Positions 34,881 to 46,700 of a stretch of 64,000 nt of DNA are shown one piece after another. The translations under genes were made by a program, and so were the position numbers. Source of the stretch: Elymus sibiricus (taxonomy: Eukaryota; Streptophyta; Magnoliopsida; Poales; Poaceae); NCBI GenBank assembly GCA_039707655.1, contig CM077663.1, positions 435,877,830-435,941,829 on the forward strand, given 5' to 3'. Position 1 is the first letter of the stretch; every line of letters begins with the position of its first letter. The notes below the pieces were generated by a model. That model worked only from the letters and a program-made list of their open reading frames with translations, was not told where the DNA came from and searched no databases.

Positions 34881-35410
34881 CACACGCGTCGGCGGCCACT
34901 CCAGCCCCGACGGACACCAAACCCCGCCGGCCACCACCGGGTGCCGGCGCCCACCCCGCTCTCCCCTCTCATGGTGTCACAGGTTTCCCTCTCCACGTCC
35001 TCTTTTTCGTCGGGTTCCCCCACGCCGCCCCACCGCGCACTCCGGTCCATCGTCGTGCCGCCGGTGGTCGGCACTGCGTTCGGCCCCATCGTCCAGGTGG
35101 ACGGGCCGGCTGTCGGTGGGGTGCTGCAGCCGCCATCTGCATCGGCGCCGTGACAGACTGTTGGGGGTGCGCGGGCGGTACGGAAGGCGGGACGGCACGC
35201 TCCCCCCCCCCTTCCCCCGCCGCCTCCTAGGCGGAGGCCAAACGTCCTTCCCACCTCGCGCTCGCCGGCCTCCCGCATCCCGACGGCGCTCATCGGATGC
35301 TGCTACAACTGTGGAGACGAGCGGCACATCTCGGTGGACCGCAAGAATGAGACGCTTTGCGTGCGTTGCGGTGGTTAGGGGCACACATCGCTCTCCGAAG
35401 GAGCAGCATG
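34881..35410 (+). pseudogene. Retroelement zinc-knuckle fragment in GC-rich DNA
   Basis: At 35301-35378 the plus strand reads CYNCGDERHISVDRKNETLC and ends VRCGG-stop, a pair of gag/ORF1-like CCHC knuckles with the fourth ligand of the first replaced by Arg. The 400 bp before it are GC-rich and proline/serine-coding, like the region ahead of such knuckles in grass LINE ORF1 or gag-like proteins. The frame is broken and isolated. Confidence 0.5.
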
Positions 35411-35417
35411 GGCGGAC

Positions 35418-36679
35418 TGATGACCCACAAGTATAGGGGATCAATTGTAGTATTTTTGATAAGTAAGAGTGTCGAACCCAACTTGGAGCAGAAGGAAATC
35501 ATAAGCAGTTTCAGCAAGGTATTCTCTGCAAGTGCTAGAGTAACGATGATAGATAGTTTTGTGGCAAGATAATTCATAAAAAATGACAAGTAACAATAGT
35601 AGCAAGTGTGCATCAATATAGCCCACTACTTTTTGTAGCAAAGAACAGACTTGAAAGTACTCTTATAAGAAGCAAGCGCTCCCGAGGACACATGAGGATT
35701 TACGTCTAGTCATGTTCATCATGTGGAGTTGATTCGCGTGTGTTACTTTGACAATTTGATAGGTGGGTGGACCGGTGCTAAGGTGTTGTTCGTACTAGAA
35801 CAAGCAACCCACTTATGATTACCCCCTCTCGCAAGTATCCGGAACTATGAAAGAAGAATTAAGATAAATCTAATCATAGAATCAAACGTGTGGATCCAAA
35901 TGAGCCCCTTATGGAATAACGCATAAACTAGGGTTTAATCTTCTATCACTCTGGCAACCCATCATCTACTTATTACTCCACAATGCCTTCCTTTAGGCCC
36001 AAAACATGGTGAAGTGTCTTGTAGTCGACGTTTACATGAAACCGCTAAGAGAAGCAACAACATACATATTATCAAAATATCGAACGAATACCAACTTCAC
36101 ATGATTACATATAACAAGACTTCTCCCATGTCCTCAGGAACAAAAGTAACTACTCACACATCATCAACATGTTCAAGATCAGAGGTGTAATAAAGATGAC
36201 TAAGAATCTGAACATAATATTTTCCACCAAGTAAACCAACAAGCATCAACTACGAGATGTAATCAACACTACTAGTAACCCACAAGTACCAATCTGAGAT
36301 TTTGAGACAAAGATTGAATACAAGAGATGTACTAGGGTTTGAGATGAGATGGTGCTCGTAAACATGTTGATGAAGATTGGTCCACCCATGAAGCAGGAAG
36401 CATTGGTGATGACGATGGCTTCGATCTCCCCCTCCCGGAGAGAAGTTTCCCCATCAGAATCTCTCTGCCGGAGAGCAAAAGGGCCTCTGCCCAGATTTCC
36501 ACCTCGAGACGGCAGTGCTTCGTCCCGAATCTCTCTGCCCGGTTTCTAGCAATTTCCCCCTTTGTGATGTACCTTATAAATTCAGAGAGAAAAGGCATAA
36601 GAATTGTATCATAATGTGGAATAATGGACAAGAATAACATAAATATCAATAAAAATCATGATGCAAAATGGACGTATCA
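35418..36679 (-). mobile_element. LTR retrotransposon 3' LTR (probably Gypsy type)
   Basis: 1262 bp beginning tgatgacccacaagtatagg and ending ggacgtatca; in reverse complement it starts tgatacgtccattttgcatc, a very common Triticeae LTR start. Just outside the right end the minus strand reads gtctaagtttgggtgagt, the usual polypurine tract of that family, making this the 3' LTR of a minus-strand element. Internal-type sequence continues to about 36950 and then stops; the rest of the element is missing. Confidence 0.75.
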
Positions 36680-37090
36680 ACTCACCCAAACTTAGACCTC
36701 GCTTGTTCTCAAACGAAAGCCAAACTCGATAATAATGACCACATACTTTGAGAGAGAGGTGTCGATAAAAACAAAATACGGACATGATAGCATCATGAAT
36801 ACTAACATATCAGCAAGTTTTCCATCATATGACTTCTCATAAACGAGTAACAATTTATCCACAGTAACTGAAGTATGAAGCATAAATTTTATTGACAATC
36901 AACCAGGACACCAAGAATAAAGTGGATAAGAACATCCTTCTCCTCCCAAGTTAGATGTGATCCATAAGTGTAGTGTGTCGTGTCAATTAATTTCCGTATT
37001 TCACTCGAAGAAACGAAATAAGCTGTAAATTATAATTTAACAAATTTAGTATGGATGAACACCAACTATTTTTAAATATAGAATGCAAAT
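36680..37090. other. Residual internal LTR-element sequence and unassigned DNA
   Basis: To about 36950 it resembles the internal end of the adjacent LTR element (acctcgcttgttctcaaacg, gaggtgtcgataaaa). From 36950 to 37090 nothing is recognised. Confidence 0.5.
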
Positions 37091-37094
37091 TACT

Positions 37095-37641
37095 TGACAA
37101 ATATGGTTGACAAACTCACATGAAGGTAAAACAGGAAGCATATCGACATCCACCCAAATGTCGATGTTACCTTCAATATGATCTTCAGGACGAAGGTCGA
37201 AGGTTATTTCCATACCCTCCTAAAATCCATATGCCTTGCAAAGAGCTTCCCAATTTGAGCACCCTAATTCTGTGTTATTAACTGCATTCATTACTTTGAT
37301 CAGAAATGTGTGACCATGTTTAGTCCTCCGGTTAGCTCTCCTCGTCTCCATACTCTCGTGGTCTTCGAAACCGAGCCTCTCCAACACATACCTTCTTGCA
37401 TGGCAAGGGAGGAACTAGTCGAATTGTATAAAATAGAAATTACACGTTGAAGCAAAGAAACAGAAGTCATGCTTAATTACGAAAAAACACTTGTCATCGT
37501 TGCGTACCACACAAACATCGAAGGTCTCGTCAAGCTTGATGGTGAAGAACCTGTCGTCTCGCAGGTGAGGCTGCCTGTCGCACAAACCCCGATCATCGCC
37601 GCAGTAATCACACTCAGGGATCCTATCGTCGTCAGACATTT
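37095..37641 (-). pseudogene. B3-domain-like gene relic in CACTA element B
   Basis: The minus strand starts MSDDDRIPECDYCGDDRGLC with a CxxC pair, then DRFFTIKLDETFDVCV. A likely GT-AG intron follows (about 37510 to 37412), then FLPCHARRYVLERLGFEDHE, HTFLIKVMNAVNNTELGCSN, WEALCKAYGF, a TAG stop, EGMEITFDLRPEDHIEGNID and IWVDVDML. The F...W..L...YGF..GM.ITFDL pattern suggests a plant B3-like DNA-binding fold. I recall similar open frames in wheat CACTA elements. One in-frame stop makes it a pseudogene unless corrected. A role in binding transposon ends is inference only. Confidence 0.6.
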
Positions 37642-37659
37642 CTTGTGTTTATGGATTAA

Positions 37660-37905
37660 TTGCAATGAAGTCAACTACATTGAAATACACTACATTAAAG
37701 TTCCATCACAAAGCACATCGCATTGCATTGCATTCTATTACCCATTCCATCATTCATAATTCATTCCCTCTTCATTCTATTGCATTCTATTACCCATTCC
37801 ATCATTCCATCATTCTACTGCATTTCATAATTCATTCCATTATTCATAATTCATTTCAGCATTGCATTCTATTACCAATTCCATCACAAAGCACATCATA
37901 AAGCA
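37660..37905. repeat. Minisatellite of cattctattacccattccat type
   Basis: Degenerate direct repeats of cattctattacccattccatcattcataattc-like blocks, about 5-6 copies, between the B3-like relic and the GC-rich leader. Confidence 0.7.
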
Positions 37906-37909
37906 CATC

Positions 37910-38290
37910 AAACACAATGATCTTCATCAACAAATCGGAAATGCAGAGAGGTGTGGAGGCTCACCGTGGGAGGAGGGAGAGAGTTGCAGCAGGGGCTCGT
38001 CGTCGGTGGCGCGGGAGGAAGATAACGACGCACGAGGTGGCCTGGCCGGTGCGGTCGGACGGCGGCGCGCGCGGGAAGAAGACGACGACGACGCGCGGTG
38101 GAATGGCGAGCAGCCTGGCGGAGCGGGCGGCGTCGGGGCTCTTGGAGGAGGCGCTGGCGGCCGGCGTCGGGGGCGGCGACGACGACGACGGATTCGGTGG
38201 CGGCGGCAAGCTCCAGCAGCCTGGCGGCGTCGGGGCAGGGCATCGGCGTGGGGGGAAATGGGAGAGATTTCGGACAAAATCGGGGGCCGT
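37910..38290 (-). other. GC-rich leader block of CACTA B
   Basis: Shares ggccggcgtcgggggcgg, cagcagcctggcggcg and other phrases with 49020-49150 of element A. It lies just upstream (minus strand) of the B3-like gene and may be its 5' exon or promoter. Confidence 0.55.
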
Positions 38291-38299
38291 TATATGTAT

Positions 38300-38510
38300 A
38301 GAGACCATTAGTCCCGGTTGGTGGCTTCAACCGGGACTAAAGACCCCCTTTAGTCCCGGTTGGAGCCACCAACCGGGACTAAAGGTGAATTTCACCAGGC
38401 CAAGCGGCGGGAAGCCCAGGCCTTTAGTCCCGGTTGGTGCCACACACCGGGACTAAAGGGGGTCTTTAGTCCCGGTTGGAGCCACCAACGGGGACTAAAG
38501 GGCTGTTCCT
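38300..38510. repeat. Internal tagtcccggtt/aaccgggacta inverted-repeat cluster
   Basis: Three palindromic pairs (tagtcccggttggtggcttc then aaccgggactaaa, and so on), each able to form a hairpin. They look like CACTA subterminal repeats but lie far from any terminus, as in element A at 49195-49395. Confidence 0.85.
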
Positions 38511-38799
38511 GGCACTGGCGCGGGGCTGTGGAAGTTTAGTCCCACCTCGCCGAGCGAAGGGCGCCCGCAATTGTTTATAAGCCCTACTGCGGCTTCCCTC
38601 TCGAGCTCCTCTCTATTGCAGGCAGTACATGCCTAACACTCTCTCTGCCCTGTTGGGCCGACTTGCCCCGTAAGCCTCCATCCTGGCCCATATATATAGT
38701 TGGGTTTCTAGTCGTATGCAGGCCGTGGTGGCCTAGTAGGCGGGCATTTTTTTTATTTTTTGCAAAATTATATTTTGATCATAACTAGAGAGATTAGGT

Positions 38800-39730
38800 T
38801 CTAAACTGGCTAACCAGTTTGTACACGAAGTATGGAGTTGAAATAAGTTTAAAAAAATGAAATGCCTTTGTAAGAGATGAGTATTCGTCCGAAACCCTGA
38901 TATACTTCGAAAGAGATTGTCCAGTTTGTACACGAAGTGCATCCAGTTTTTGCCGTAACCCTCCTAACTGTTTAGCACATGTTATGTGGGTGAAATGATG
39001 ATACCATGACAAGTTTCAGCCTTTTCAGAGTTCATTTGTAGTGCTTTTCAATTTCAGGGTCATTTAGCTCAAAAAAATCATTAAAACCATGAAAAATTGC
39101 AAATGAAGTGAGAAAGGGTTGAAAATTGATGATGTGGCTTTGAATGGTGCATATTGAGCGCACAAAAAGTTTGGAGTTGAAATAAGTTTTAAAAAATGAA
39201 ATGCCTTTGTAAGAGATGAGTATTCGTCCGAAACCATGATACTTCGAAAGAGATTGTCCAGCTTGTACGCGAAGTGCATCCAGTTTTTGGCGTAACCCTC
39301 CCAACTTTTTAGCACATGCTATGTGGGTGAAATGATAATACCATGCCAAGTTTCAGCCTTTTCAGAGTTCATTTGTAGTGCTTTTCAATTTCAGGGTCAT
39401 TTACTCAAAAAAATCATTAAAAGCATGAAAACTTGCAAATGAAGTGAGAAAGGGTTGAAAATTGATGACGTGGCTTTGAATGGTGCATACTGACCACACA
39501 AAAAGTCTGGAGTTCAAATAAGTTTTAAAAAATGAAATGCCTTTGTAAGAGATGAGTATTCGTCCGAAACCCTGATACTTCGAAAGAGATTCTCCAGTTT
39601 GTACACGAAGTGCATTCAGTTTTTGCCGTAACCCTCCCAAATTTTTAGCACATGCTATGTGGGTGAAATGATGATACCATGCCAAGTTTCAGCCTTTTCA
39701 GAGTTCATTTGTAGTGCTTTTCAATTTCAG
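38800..39730 (+). repeat. Tandem array of about 336-bp repeats in CACTA B
   Basis: About three units, recognised by aaatgaaatgcctttgtaag (about 38857, 39194, 39528), agagatgagtattcgtccga and gcacatgctatgtgggtgaa. The same array, more copies, is in element A. Stretches of tcatttgtagtgcttttcaa close each unit. Confidence 0.9.
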
Positions 39731-40859
39731 GATGGTGGGAACACCAACTCGAAACTGACAAGACATTGCACCAAATCATTCTGTAACCTTGGTAGGATTT
39801 CTGGATCGATTACCTTCTGTGAGATTGCATTGAGTAATGCACATAGCTTCACAATGGTTGATCGGACGTTTTCCGGTAGAAGCCCCCTCAATGCAACCGG
39901 AAGCAATTACGTCATAATCACGTGGCAGTCATGAGACTTTAGGTTCTGGAATTTTTTCTCTGCCATATTTATTATTCCCTTTATATTCGACGAGTAGCCA
40001 GACGGGACCTTCATACTGAGGAGGCATTCAAAGAATATTTCCTTCTCTTCTTTGGTAAAAGCGTAGCTGGCAGGACCTTCATACTGCTTTGGATACATGC
40101 CGTCTTTTTCGTGCATAGGTTGCTGGTCCTCTCGTGCCTCCGTTTTATCTTTTGTCTTCCCATACACGCCCAAGAAGCCTAGCAGGTTCACGCAAACATT
40201 CTTTGTCACGTGCATCATGTCTATTGCAGAGCGGACCTCTAGGACTTTCCAATAAGGTAGGTCCCAAAATATAGATTTCTTCTTCCACATGGGTGCGTGT
40301 CCGTCAGCGTCATTCAGAACAGATTGTCCGCCAGGACCCTTTCCAAAAATTACTTTTAAGTCCTTGACCATATGAAGTATATGATCACTAGTACGGTGGT
40401 CAGGCTTCTTCCGGTGATCTGCCATCGCATCAACTTGGCATGCTCTTTGTTTTGGAAAAAACGTTTCAACCGTGGTATTATAGGAGCATACCACATCACC
40501 TTGGCAGGAATCCTCTTCCTGGGGCGCTGGCCCTCAACATCGTCACCAGGGTCATCGCGGCCGATCTTATAGCACAACGCACCGCATACCGGGCATGCAT
40601 TCAAATTATCATACTCCTCACCGTGGTAGAGGATGCAGTCATTAGGGCATGCATGTATCTTCTGCACCTCTAATCCTAGAGGGCAGATAGCCTTCTTTGC
40701 TTCGTACGTACTGTCGGGCAATTCGTTGTCCTTTGGAAGCATCTTCTTTAACATTTTTAGCAACTTTTGAAAACCCTTGTCAGATACACCATTCTCTGCC
40801 TTCCGTTGCAGGAGAGAAAGGAGAAAACAGAGAGCTTGGGCTCGGGCTGGACGAAGCAC
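39731..40859 (-). pseudogene. CACTA B TNP2 transposase, internally deleted and truncated
   Basis: From 40859 the minus strand encodes the TNP2 N-terminal region (NGVSDKGFQKLLKMLKKMLP, HACPNDCILYHG, NACPVCGALCYKIG, KVMWYAPIIPRLKRFF) to LMRW. About 600 bp present in element A (about 54770-55370) is deleted, and the frame shifts into ADHRKKPDHRTSDH, DLPYWKVLEVRSAIDMMHVT and SSNIKGIINMAEKKFQN. The gene then breaks off at 39731, fused to the 336-bp array; everything after ELVFPPS is lost. Element B cannot supply transposase. It preserves the TGG (Trp) codon that is TGA in A. Confidence 0.9.
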
Positions 40860-40869
40860 TATTTATAGT

Positions 40870-41155
40870 GACACTTTTAGTCCCGGTTGGTGATACAAAC
40901 CGGGACTAAAGATCTATCTCTAGTCCCGGTTTGTATTACCAACCAGGACTAATGGCCCTCACGGGGGCCCCAGCCTGACGCAACCCTGCCACCACCCCTT
41001 TAGTCCCGGTTGGGAACACCAACCGGGACTAGAGGGTACATATAAACCGGGACTAAAGCCTAGCCTCATGAACCGGGACTAGTGGGAGCATTAGTCCTGG
41101 TTCAAAAGCCAACCGGGACTAATGCTTCGATCCAAAGGCATGTTTTCTACTAGTG
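40870..41155. repeat. Right subterminal repeats and terminus of CACTA B
   Basis: At least nine tagtcccggtt or aaccgggacta motifs, several as close inverted pairs, leading to the tactagtg end at 41155. Confidence 0.88.
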
Positions 41156-42470
41156 CATCCTCTTCCAGAAGTCGCCCATCCACATCTAGCCACCCGCTGC
41201 TCCCCCGCCGGTGGCAAACCCTAGACACCATCGGTTTCTTCGCCAGCAAAGACAAGGGCAAGTCCCCCGCCTTCCCTGTCCGCGCGCTCCCGTCGCCGGC
41301 GTCTTCCCGTCCGCCTCGGCAGCGGGTCAGCGTACCAGTGCACCAAGCGAGGTGGCACTGGGAGCATCGCGCCCCCCTCCCCTACCCCGATGTTACGCTG
41401 CCGCAGAGTGGCATTTTGATCCGGAGAGGATCCAGTGCCAGCGGTGCCACCGTCGGCACGGGCGCATGTGGAGGAGGTGAGGCGCCAGCGGAAGCAGCTG
41501 ACACTAGAGCAGCGGCGCAACCCCGTGTACGCTGCAGACTCTCCCGAATGGGAGGTCTGGTTTGCGTGGGAGCATGAGGAGCACCGCCGGTGCGGCGTCC
41601 GCGATGTCGTGGTCGGACCGCCGCCACCCCTCTTCATGCGAGAAGAAGTCCAGCAAGCGGAGGCCGTGTACCAGAACGCGCTGGTGGCCACCCTGCATGC
41701 AAGCGAGGAGGAAGCGCGCCTCAAGGAGGAGGAGGAGGAGGGGGCCTACCAGAAGTAGCTGGCGGAGGCCATGGCGCTCTCCGCTGCCGGCGACTGCATT
41801 GTGCCGCCGCTGGCCCCGCCGTCCCCCGCCGATCCAGGGTCGCTGGTCCTCAGGCCCGAGCTGTACGCCTAGGACGGGTTGGTACGCGAGTGGGTCAGCA
41901 CGCCACCCGTCTGGTTGGGTGCGACGCCGGAGTAGGAGGCGGCCTACCTGTAGCACTGGCGGCAGCGGTGGGTGTCGGAGGAGGGCGCAGAGGCCCAGCA
42001 GATCGAGCTGATGGAGCGCGAGGCCAAAGCTGAAGAGGAGGAGCGACGTGTTGCTCAGCGAGCGCCGGTGCAGCCACCGGCGGACGACGTCGCCGCCGAC
42101 TGGGAGACGACCTTCCCCTGAGCTGGCTCGGCGCCAACGCTCGTCGATCTCACCGGCCCCGATGACGAGGAGGAGGATGCCTAGGGCAGCGTGCCTCCTT
42201 ATTTTTAGTTTATTAAATTTTCTGTTTAATGTAATGTGGACTATCGCTGGCCTTCCACGCCGGCATTAATGTTTAATTAATGGTTTCTATATTTTCAAAA
42301 AAAAAATATGATTTTTTTTCGCGCCGCCTAAAATGGGTCGTGGCCGCGTTGGACGCAAGCACCGACCCAATTGTAAAAGCGGACACGGATGTCCGCCGGG
42401 CCGACCCAAACGGACAAAATGCGGACAAAGCGCGCGTCCGTTTGGGTCGGCCGGTTGGAGTTGCTCTTAC
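41156..42470 (+). mobile_element. Harbinger-like DNA transposon fragment carrying a Triticeae repetitive gene
   Basis: The right end reads gtccgtttgggtcggccggt then tggagttgctctta, whose complement taagagcaactcca is the start of a common Triticeae DNA transposon. The left end is cut by CACTA B. It contains the broken gene at 41320-42184 but no transposase. Family and superfamily are inferred from memory of similar ends. Confidence 0.45.
41320..42184 (+). pseudogene. Coiled-coil-rich Triticeae repeat protein, many stops
   Basis: Starting near VHQARWHWEHRAPLPYPDVT, a frameshift leads into ARAHVEEVRRQRKQLTLEQR, RNPVYAADSPEWEVWFAWEH and a Glu-rich helix, then (after TAG at 41756-41758) LAEAMALSAAGDC, VREWVSTPPVWLGATPE, EAAYL, HWRQRW and finally LVDLTGPDDEEEDA-stop. 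At least five in-frame stops (41756, about 41870, 41933, 41948 and 42119) disable it. I recognise the pattern as a high-copy hypothetical gene of wheat transposons; its function is unknown. Confidence 0.6.
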
Positions 42471-42735
42471 CCTGGTCGGGTCAAACCGTGAAGAATATAC
42501 CCAATCGGTATTGTAACAACAGTCATATCGTCCCAGCCCCGTTGCATCACCTGAGAGTTGACCGCATAAATACACAGGTGAATGCTTGTAAAAATATGCG
42601 TTGTAAAAACTACGATTAAAAATGAGAGTTCCTCTTCCTTCAAATTCTTTTTGTGATAATAATTACCCCATTCAAAACTCTTGCCACATTTTACATCTTT
42701 TCATATATTGAAATTGTTGTCACCCATGCTGCTAT
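42471..42735. other. No recognisable feature
   Basis: Unassigned AT-rich DNA between the Harbinger-like end and the resumption of the 3.3-kb repeat. Confidence 0.5.
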
Positions 42736-43260
42736 GTATGAACTATGTAGGTGGATCAGATACCAGGAGTAAAACTTATGACAGCAGATATATATACGCA
42801 TACATGACAACCTAAATGGCAACAAATTTTGCAAACAAATATTTCCTCCGTTTTCAAATATAACACATTTTGCCAAATGTGGCAAAAAATATATTCAATG
42901 GGGTAACTAGTGTCGCAACAAATTGGAAAATTTATATGGTAAAATGTACAGTTTACTCGAACTATTCTGCATAGTAGATATTATCTTCGCCTAACCAGTC
43001 TAAATATAGTTTTTATATCAATAGAATTTACTTCATAATTAATATATATGGGGACCATTGCTGCTCGTCCGTCCCCATCATGCTATGTTTGAGGACAAAG
43101 CTCTAATCTGCGATATGCTTGAGGAAAAGCTCTGATTCTACGTGCCGTGTGCACACCTTTAACGTGGTGAATTTCCCCATCAACGCTCGGTTTGTTTGCC
43201 GCGGTGCGCCACCGCTCCCAGCCGGCTCCTCCGGTGCACAGCGACGACACAACGATATCC
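42736..43260 (+). repeat. 3.3-kb repeat, copy in second block (left of CACTA A)
   Basis: Resumes at atgaactatgtaggtggatc, equivalent to about 2700 in U0, and is interrupted at 43260 by CACTA A, continuing at 57606. It is more diverged from U1-U4 than they are from each other. Confidence 0.88.
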
Positions 43261-43480
43261 CACTAGTAGAAAACAGACCTTTTGTGCCGGTTCGTAAGGG
43301 CCTTTAGTGCCGGTTCTCCAACCGGCACTAAAGGGTGGGGACTAAAGGCCCCCTCCCCCTTTAGTCCCGGTTCAACACGGCCCGGCACTAAAGGCCCACC
43401 ACGTGGCACCTGCCGGCGCCGTGGGTTGGGGGACATTTAGTCCCGGTTGGTAACACCAACCGGGACTAAAAGTATTTAAT
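43261..43480. repeat. Left terminus and subterminal repeats of CACTA A
   Basis: Mixed tagtgccggtt and tagtcccggtt arms in close inverted pairs (for example about 43300-43335 and 43438-43468). The GC and CC variants are matched within a pair. Confidence 0.9.
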
Positions 43481-43784
43481 TCTTTTAATTTTGGTTTATT
43501 TTTCCTTTTAAATCCTTTAAGGGTTTATGAATTAATTATGGTTTATTTTTCCTTTTAATTTTGTGTTTTCCATTTAATTATTTTTCATTTCAAACATATA
43601 TATATTACGCTACTACATACTGTACACGTTGTGCATATATATATAAATAGAATTTCTCGTAGAACCGATCATATATATATATCATCGAATTTCTCGTCCG
43701 ACGACCATTCACATACATATATATATATACAATTTGGTATATACAATTTCTCCTACAATTTGCGGATCATTACATATGCAGGCA

Positions 43785-46700
43785 TTACTGCTTGATCTTG
43801 TAATGGTATTCTCCTTTGGGATCTATGACCTGGTCGACCAGAAATCTAGCTATTTCCTCTTGAATTGCTCGTACGCGAGTCGTTGGTAGGAGCTGGCCCC
43901 GCATCTCCGTCAGCTATAAGAAGGAGATCAAGATGAATATATTAGTTGTGTGCATATATATTAGCTAGATCATGATAAAAAATTATGGATAGTGTTCTGG
44001 CAAACGTATCCAAAGATTTCTTTCGTTTCTGCTCCTTTCAGACGTGATCATGCGAATGTTCTCGCAAACGTAGTATGCGCATAAACTATTCCCCTGCTCC
44101 TGCCTCATGCACTTTACGAGAATAAAATTCAATCAGGTAATAATTAATCAAGCATGATAATGGTATTGAAACTAGAATTAAAGAGATGCACGGACGTAGC
44201 TAGCTAGTACTACTTAATTACCTTGGGTCGTACCCATGTCAGCTTTTGTTTCCAGTCGCCTGGGACCAGTTTGACGAACTTGGCCCAAGCCCTGCCCGCC
44301 GGCAAAGAAAATGCATAAAGGAGTTATTAACTAGTTGATATCAGGAAATGAAGTAAATAGGCCGACACAGTGCGATAATGATTGAAATTACCTGTCGACC
44401 ATCCCCCTCACGGTTGCGTATTCGGATGGATTCTTATATAGTGAGTCCAGTACTTCAACTTTTCCCTTGTCAACTTCAATGATTAACAAGATCCAGTGGT
44501 AACTGCATGCGCACACGTTTTGTATAATTAAGCGGGCATGTGCATAACACATCAACTACACTTATTAACATCTAGTAAGCAAAAAATAGAATTTGTAGTA
44601 CAAGATATAGTAACACTCACCCGAAGTTGTAAGGAAGTAGTATTTCTGGTTGGGTGTTTAGTTGCTTTAAAAACTCTAGCAGGAATTTCTCTGTGTCTTT
44701 TCTCGAATATTCATCTTCCCATATCGCCTGATTAACCGTATTTGGGTCAATGAACCCAATGCCATAGCGTCCAGCTTTTTTCATTTCATACATCTTCATT
44801 CTGCATAATATCACAGAAAAGAATATAGTGAGGATAATTACAGGTAATGAACGAGAGCACAGATAGCTAGCTAGAGACTTAAATTACAGAAAGAAATCAC
44901 ATACAGACAATAGCAACTAACGATAGATTTGTCGAGTGCGTCTTGATTGAATAACTGAAACAACTCTGAATAAAGAATCCACAAATCTTTTTTATGGAAG
45001 TAATGCTTTTTCTTGACTTTCACCATAAGGGACTCTTGATTGGTATTTGTTGTTTCTTGCATGTACCACATATGCAAATTGTACAATCTCGTTGGTAGAA
45101 GCTTGACATCGTCAGGCTTGACTAGAGGTTTGCCGCGGACATATTGGTATTTTACTTCCTCCTCTGTAATCCCGGGGATTTCCTCAAGGCCTAGGAGTTG
45201 TTCAACAGTAACACCGGCCTCTTTAGCCTGCATTTTATGATCGTCGGTTATTACCAGCCGATCGGCGGTACTGACAGGTGTTTGTACAATGAGCGGGGGG
45301 ATCGATTGCACTGCCTGTTCTCCCAGCTGGGGAACAGTTTTCCCGCTTTTTTGCCAACTGCTTGGCTCGAGCTCGAGCTCAACTCCTTTTGTCCTGCAAA
45401 ATATGACTTCTTGATAGACCGCACATAGTCGGAGTCCTTCTGATTGTCAGCCGGTCGCCATATCAATAAAGTGTTGTGAGACATGCAAAGGTACTTTCTC
45501 CTTTGGCGGCGGGGGCGGTTTCGGTCCAAAATGGGCCTTCAATTGGGCATTCACTACGGTGTTGAGTTCCTCCTCAGTCAGGTGGTAAGACAACTTCGGA
45601 AGAGGCTCGTGGTTTGGACCATATTTGAATTTCTTGCCTGTTGTACCGCTAGCCGTCGTAGCTGCGGCCTCTCTCTTCCGCTGTTGCTTAGGCGACGGAG
45701 CACACTGAGTCGGCCGAGACGGCAGACGCGGTGCCGGACTTGGAGGAGGAGGAGTCGGCTGACGCCGTGCCAGACTTGGAGGAGGAGTCGGCTGACGCGG
45801 TGCCGGACTTGGAGGAGGAGGAGTTGGCTGACGCCGTGCCGGACTTGGAGGAGGAGGAGTTGACTAACGCGGCGGCGGACTTGGAGGAGGAGGAGTCGGT
45901 GGCCTTGGAAAGACGATGCAATCCTTTTTCCATAGAATGATACGATGTATGGCCTCTCCCAGTGTTCTCTCCTCGTCACCTCCAAGAATGTCAAGTTGTA
46001 GCTCGTGATATCCTGACATCACTTCATCAACCCCGACACGAGCATAGCCAGCTGGAATGGGATTGCAATGGAAGGTTGCTTCAGGGGGATTTGCTAAAGC
46101 ATAGCCGTCCGCAACCTTCATGGATAAGTTCTTCACTTTCATGTGTAGCTCACAGTTAGTCTTGTGTTTGATATCATCCACAGGGTAGCTAGCTAGAAGT
46201 GCATCATCGATATCGGCTAGGGCGGAACCCATGCTGCTTCTCGGCATAGATGGGACGGTGCTATCCAATGCTGGATCGATCTGCTCATGCTGCCGCTGAG
46301 ACCCCCTTTCCTGGCTGAGTGAGTCGATCTGCTCCTGTTGCCGCCTGAAACCGCGTTCCAACTCTAGGTTCTTTGATTCTAGGCCTTCAAGGCGGAGTGC
46401 TTCCTCCTTCTTCTTCTGCTCCTCCTGCTTCTTCTTTCTCGCACGGCTTCTGTAGTCGTCGTTCCAATCCGCAAACCCCTCAAACCACGGAACAACGCCT
46501 TTGCCTCGTGTTCTTCCCGAGTGTTCAGGATTCTTCAGGGCGCGCGTAAGCTCGTCGTTCTCTCTGTTGGGCGTGAACATCCCCGTTCGATCTTCTTCTA
46601 TTGCAATAAGTATTTCGTCTGTCGCTTCTTTAAGACTTGCCTTCACCATAACCAGCCCTGTCTCTGGGTCCAACTTCCCCCCATGCGCATAAAACCATGT

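Larger units (their letters stand above)
37000..41155 (-). mobile_element. CACTA element B, TNP2 type, left end missing and internally deleted
   Basis: The right terminus reads ttttctactagtg at 41143-41155, the complement of cactagtagaaaa, preceded by many tagtcccggtt subterminal repeats. Order from the left: B3-like relic, minisatellite, GC-rich leader (37910-38290), internal inverted-repeat cluster, 336-bp array, truncated TNP2 gene, right end. The same plan is seen in element A. No left terminus was found, so no target duplication can be checked; the left limit is approximate. Confidence 0.8.
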
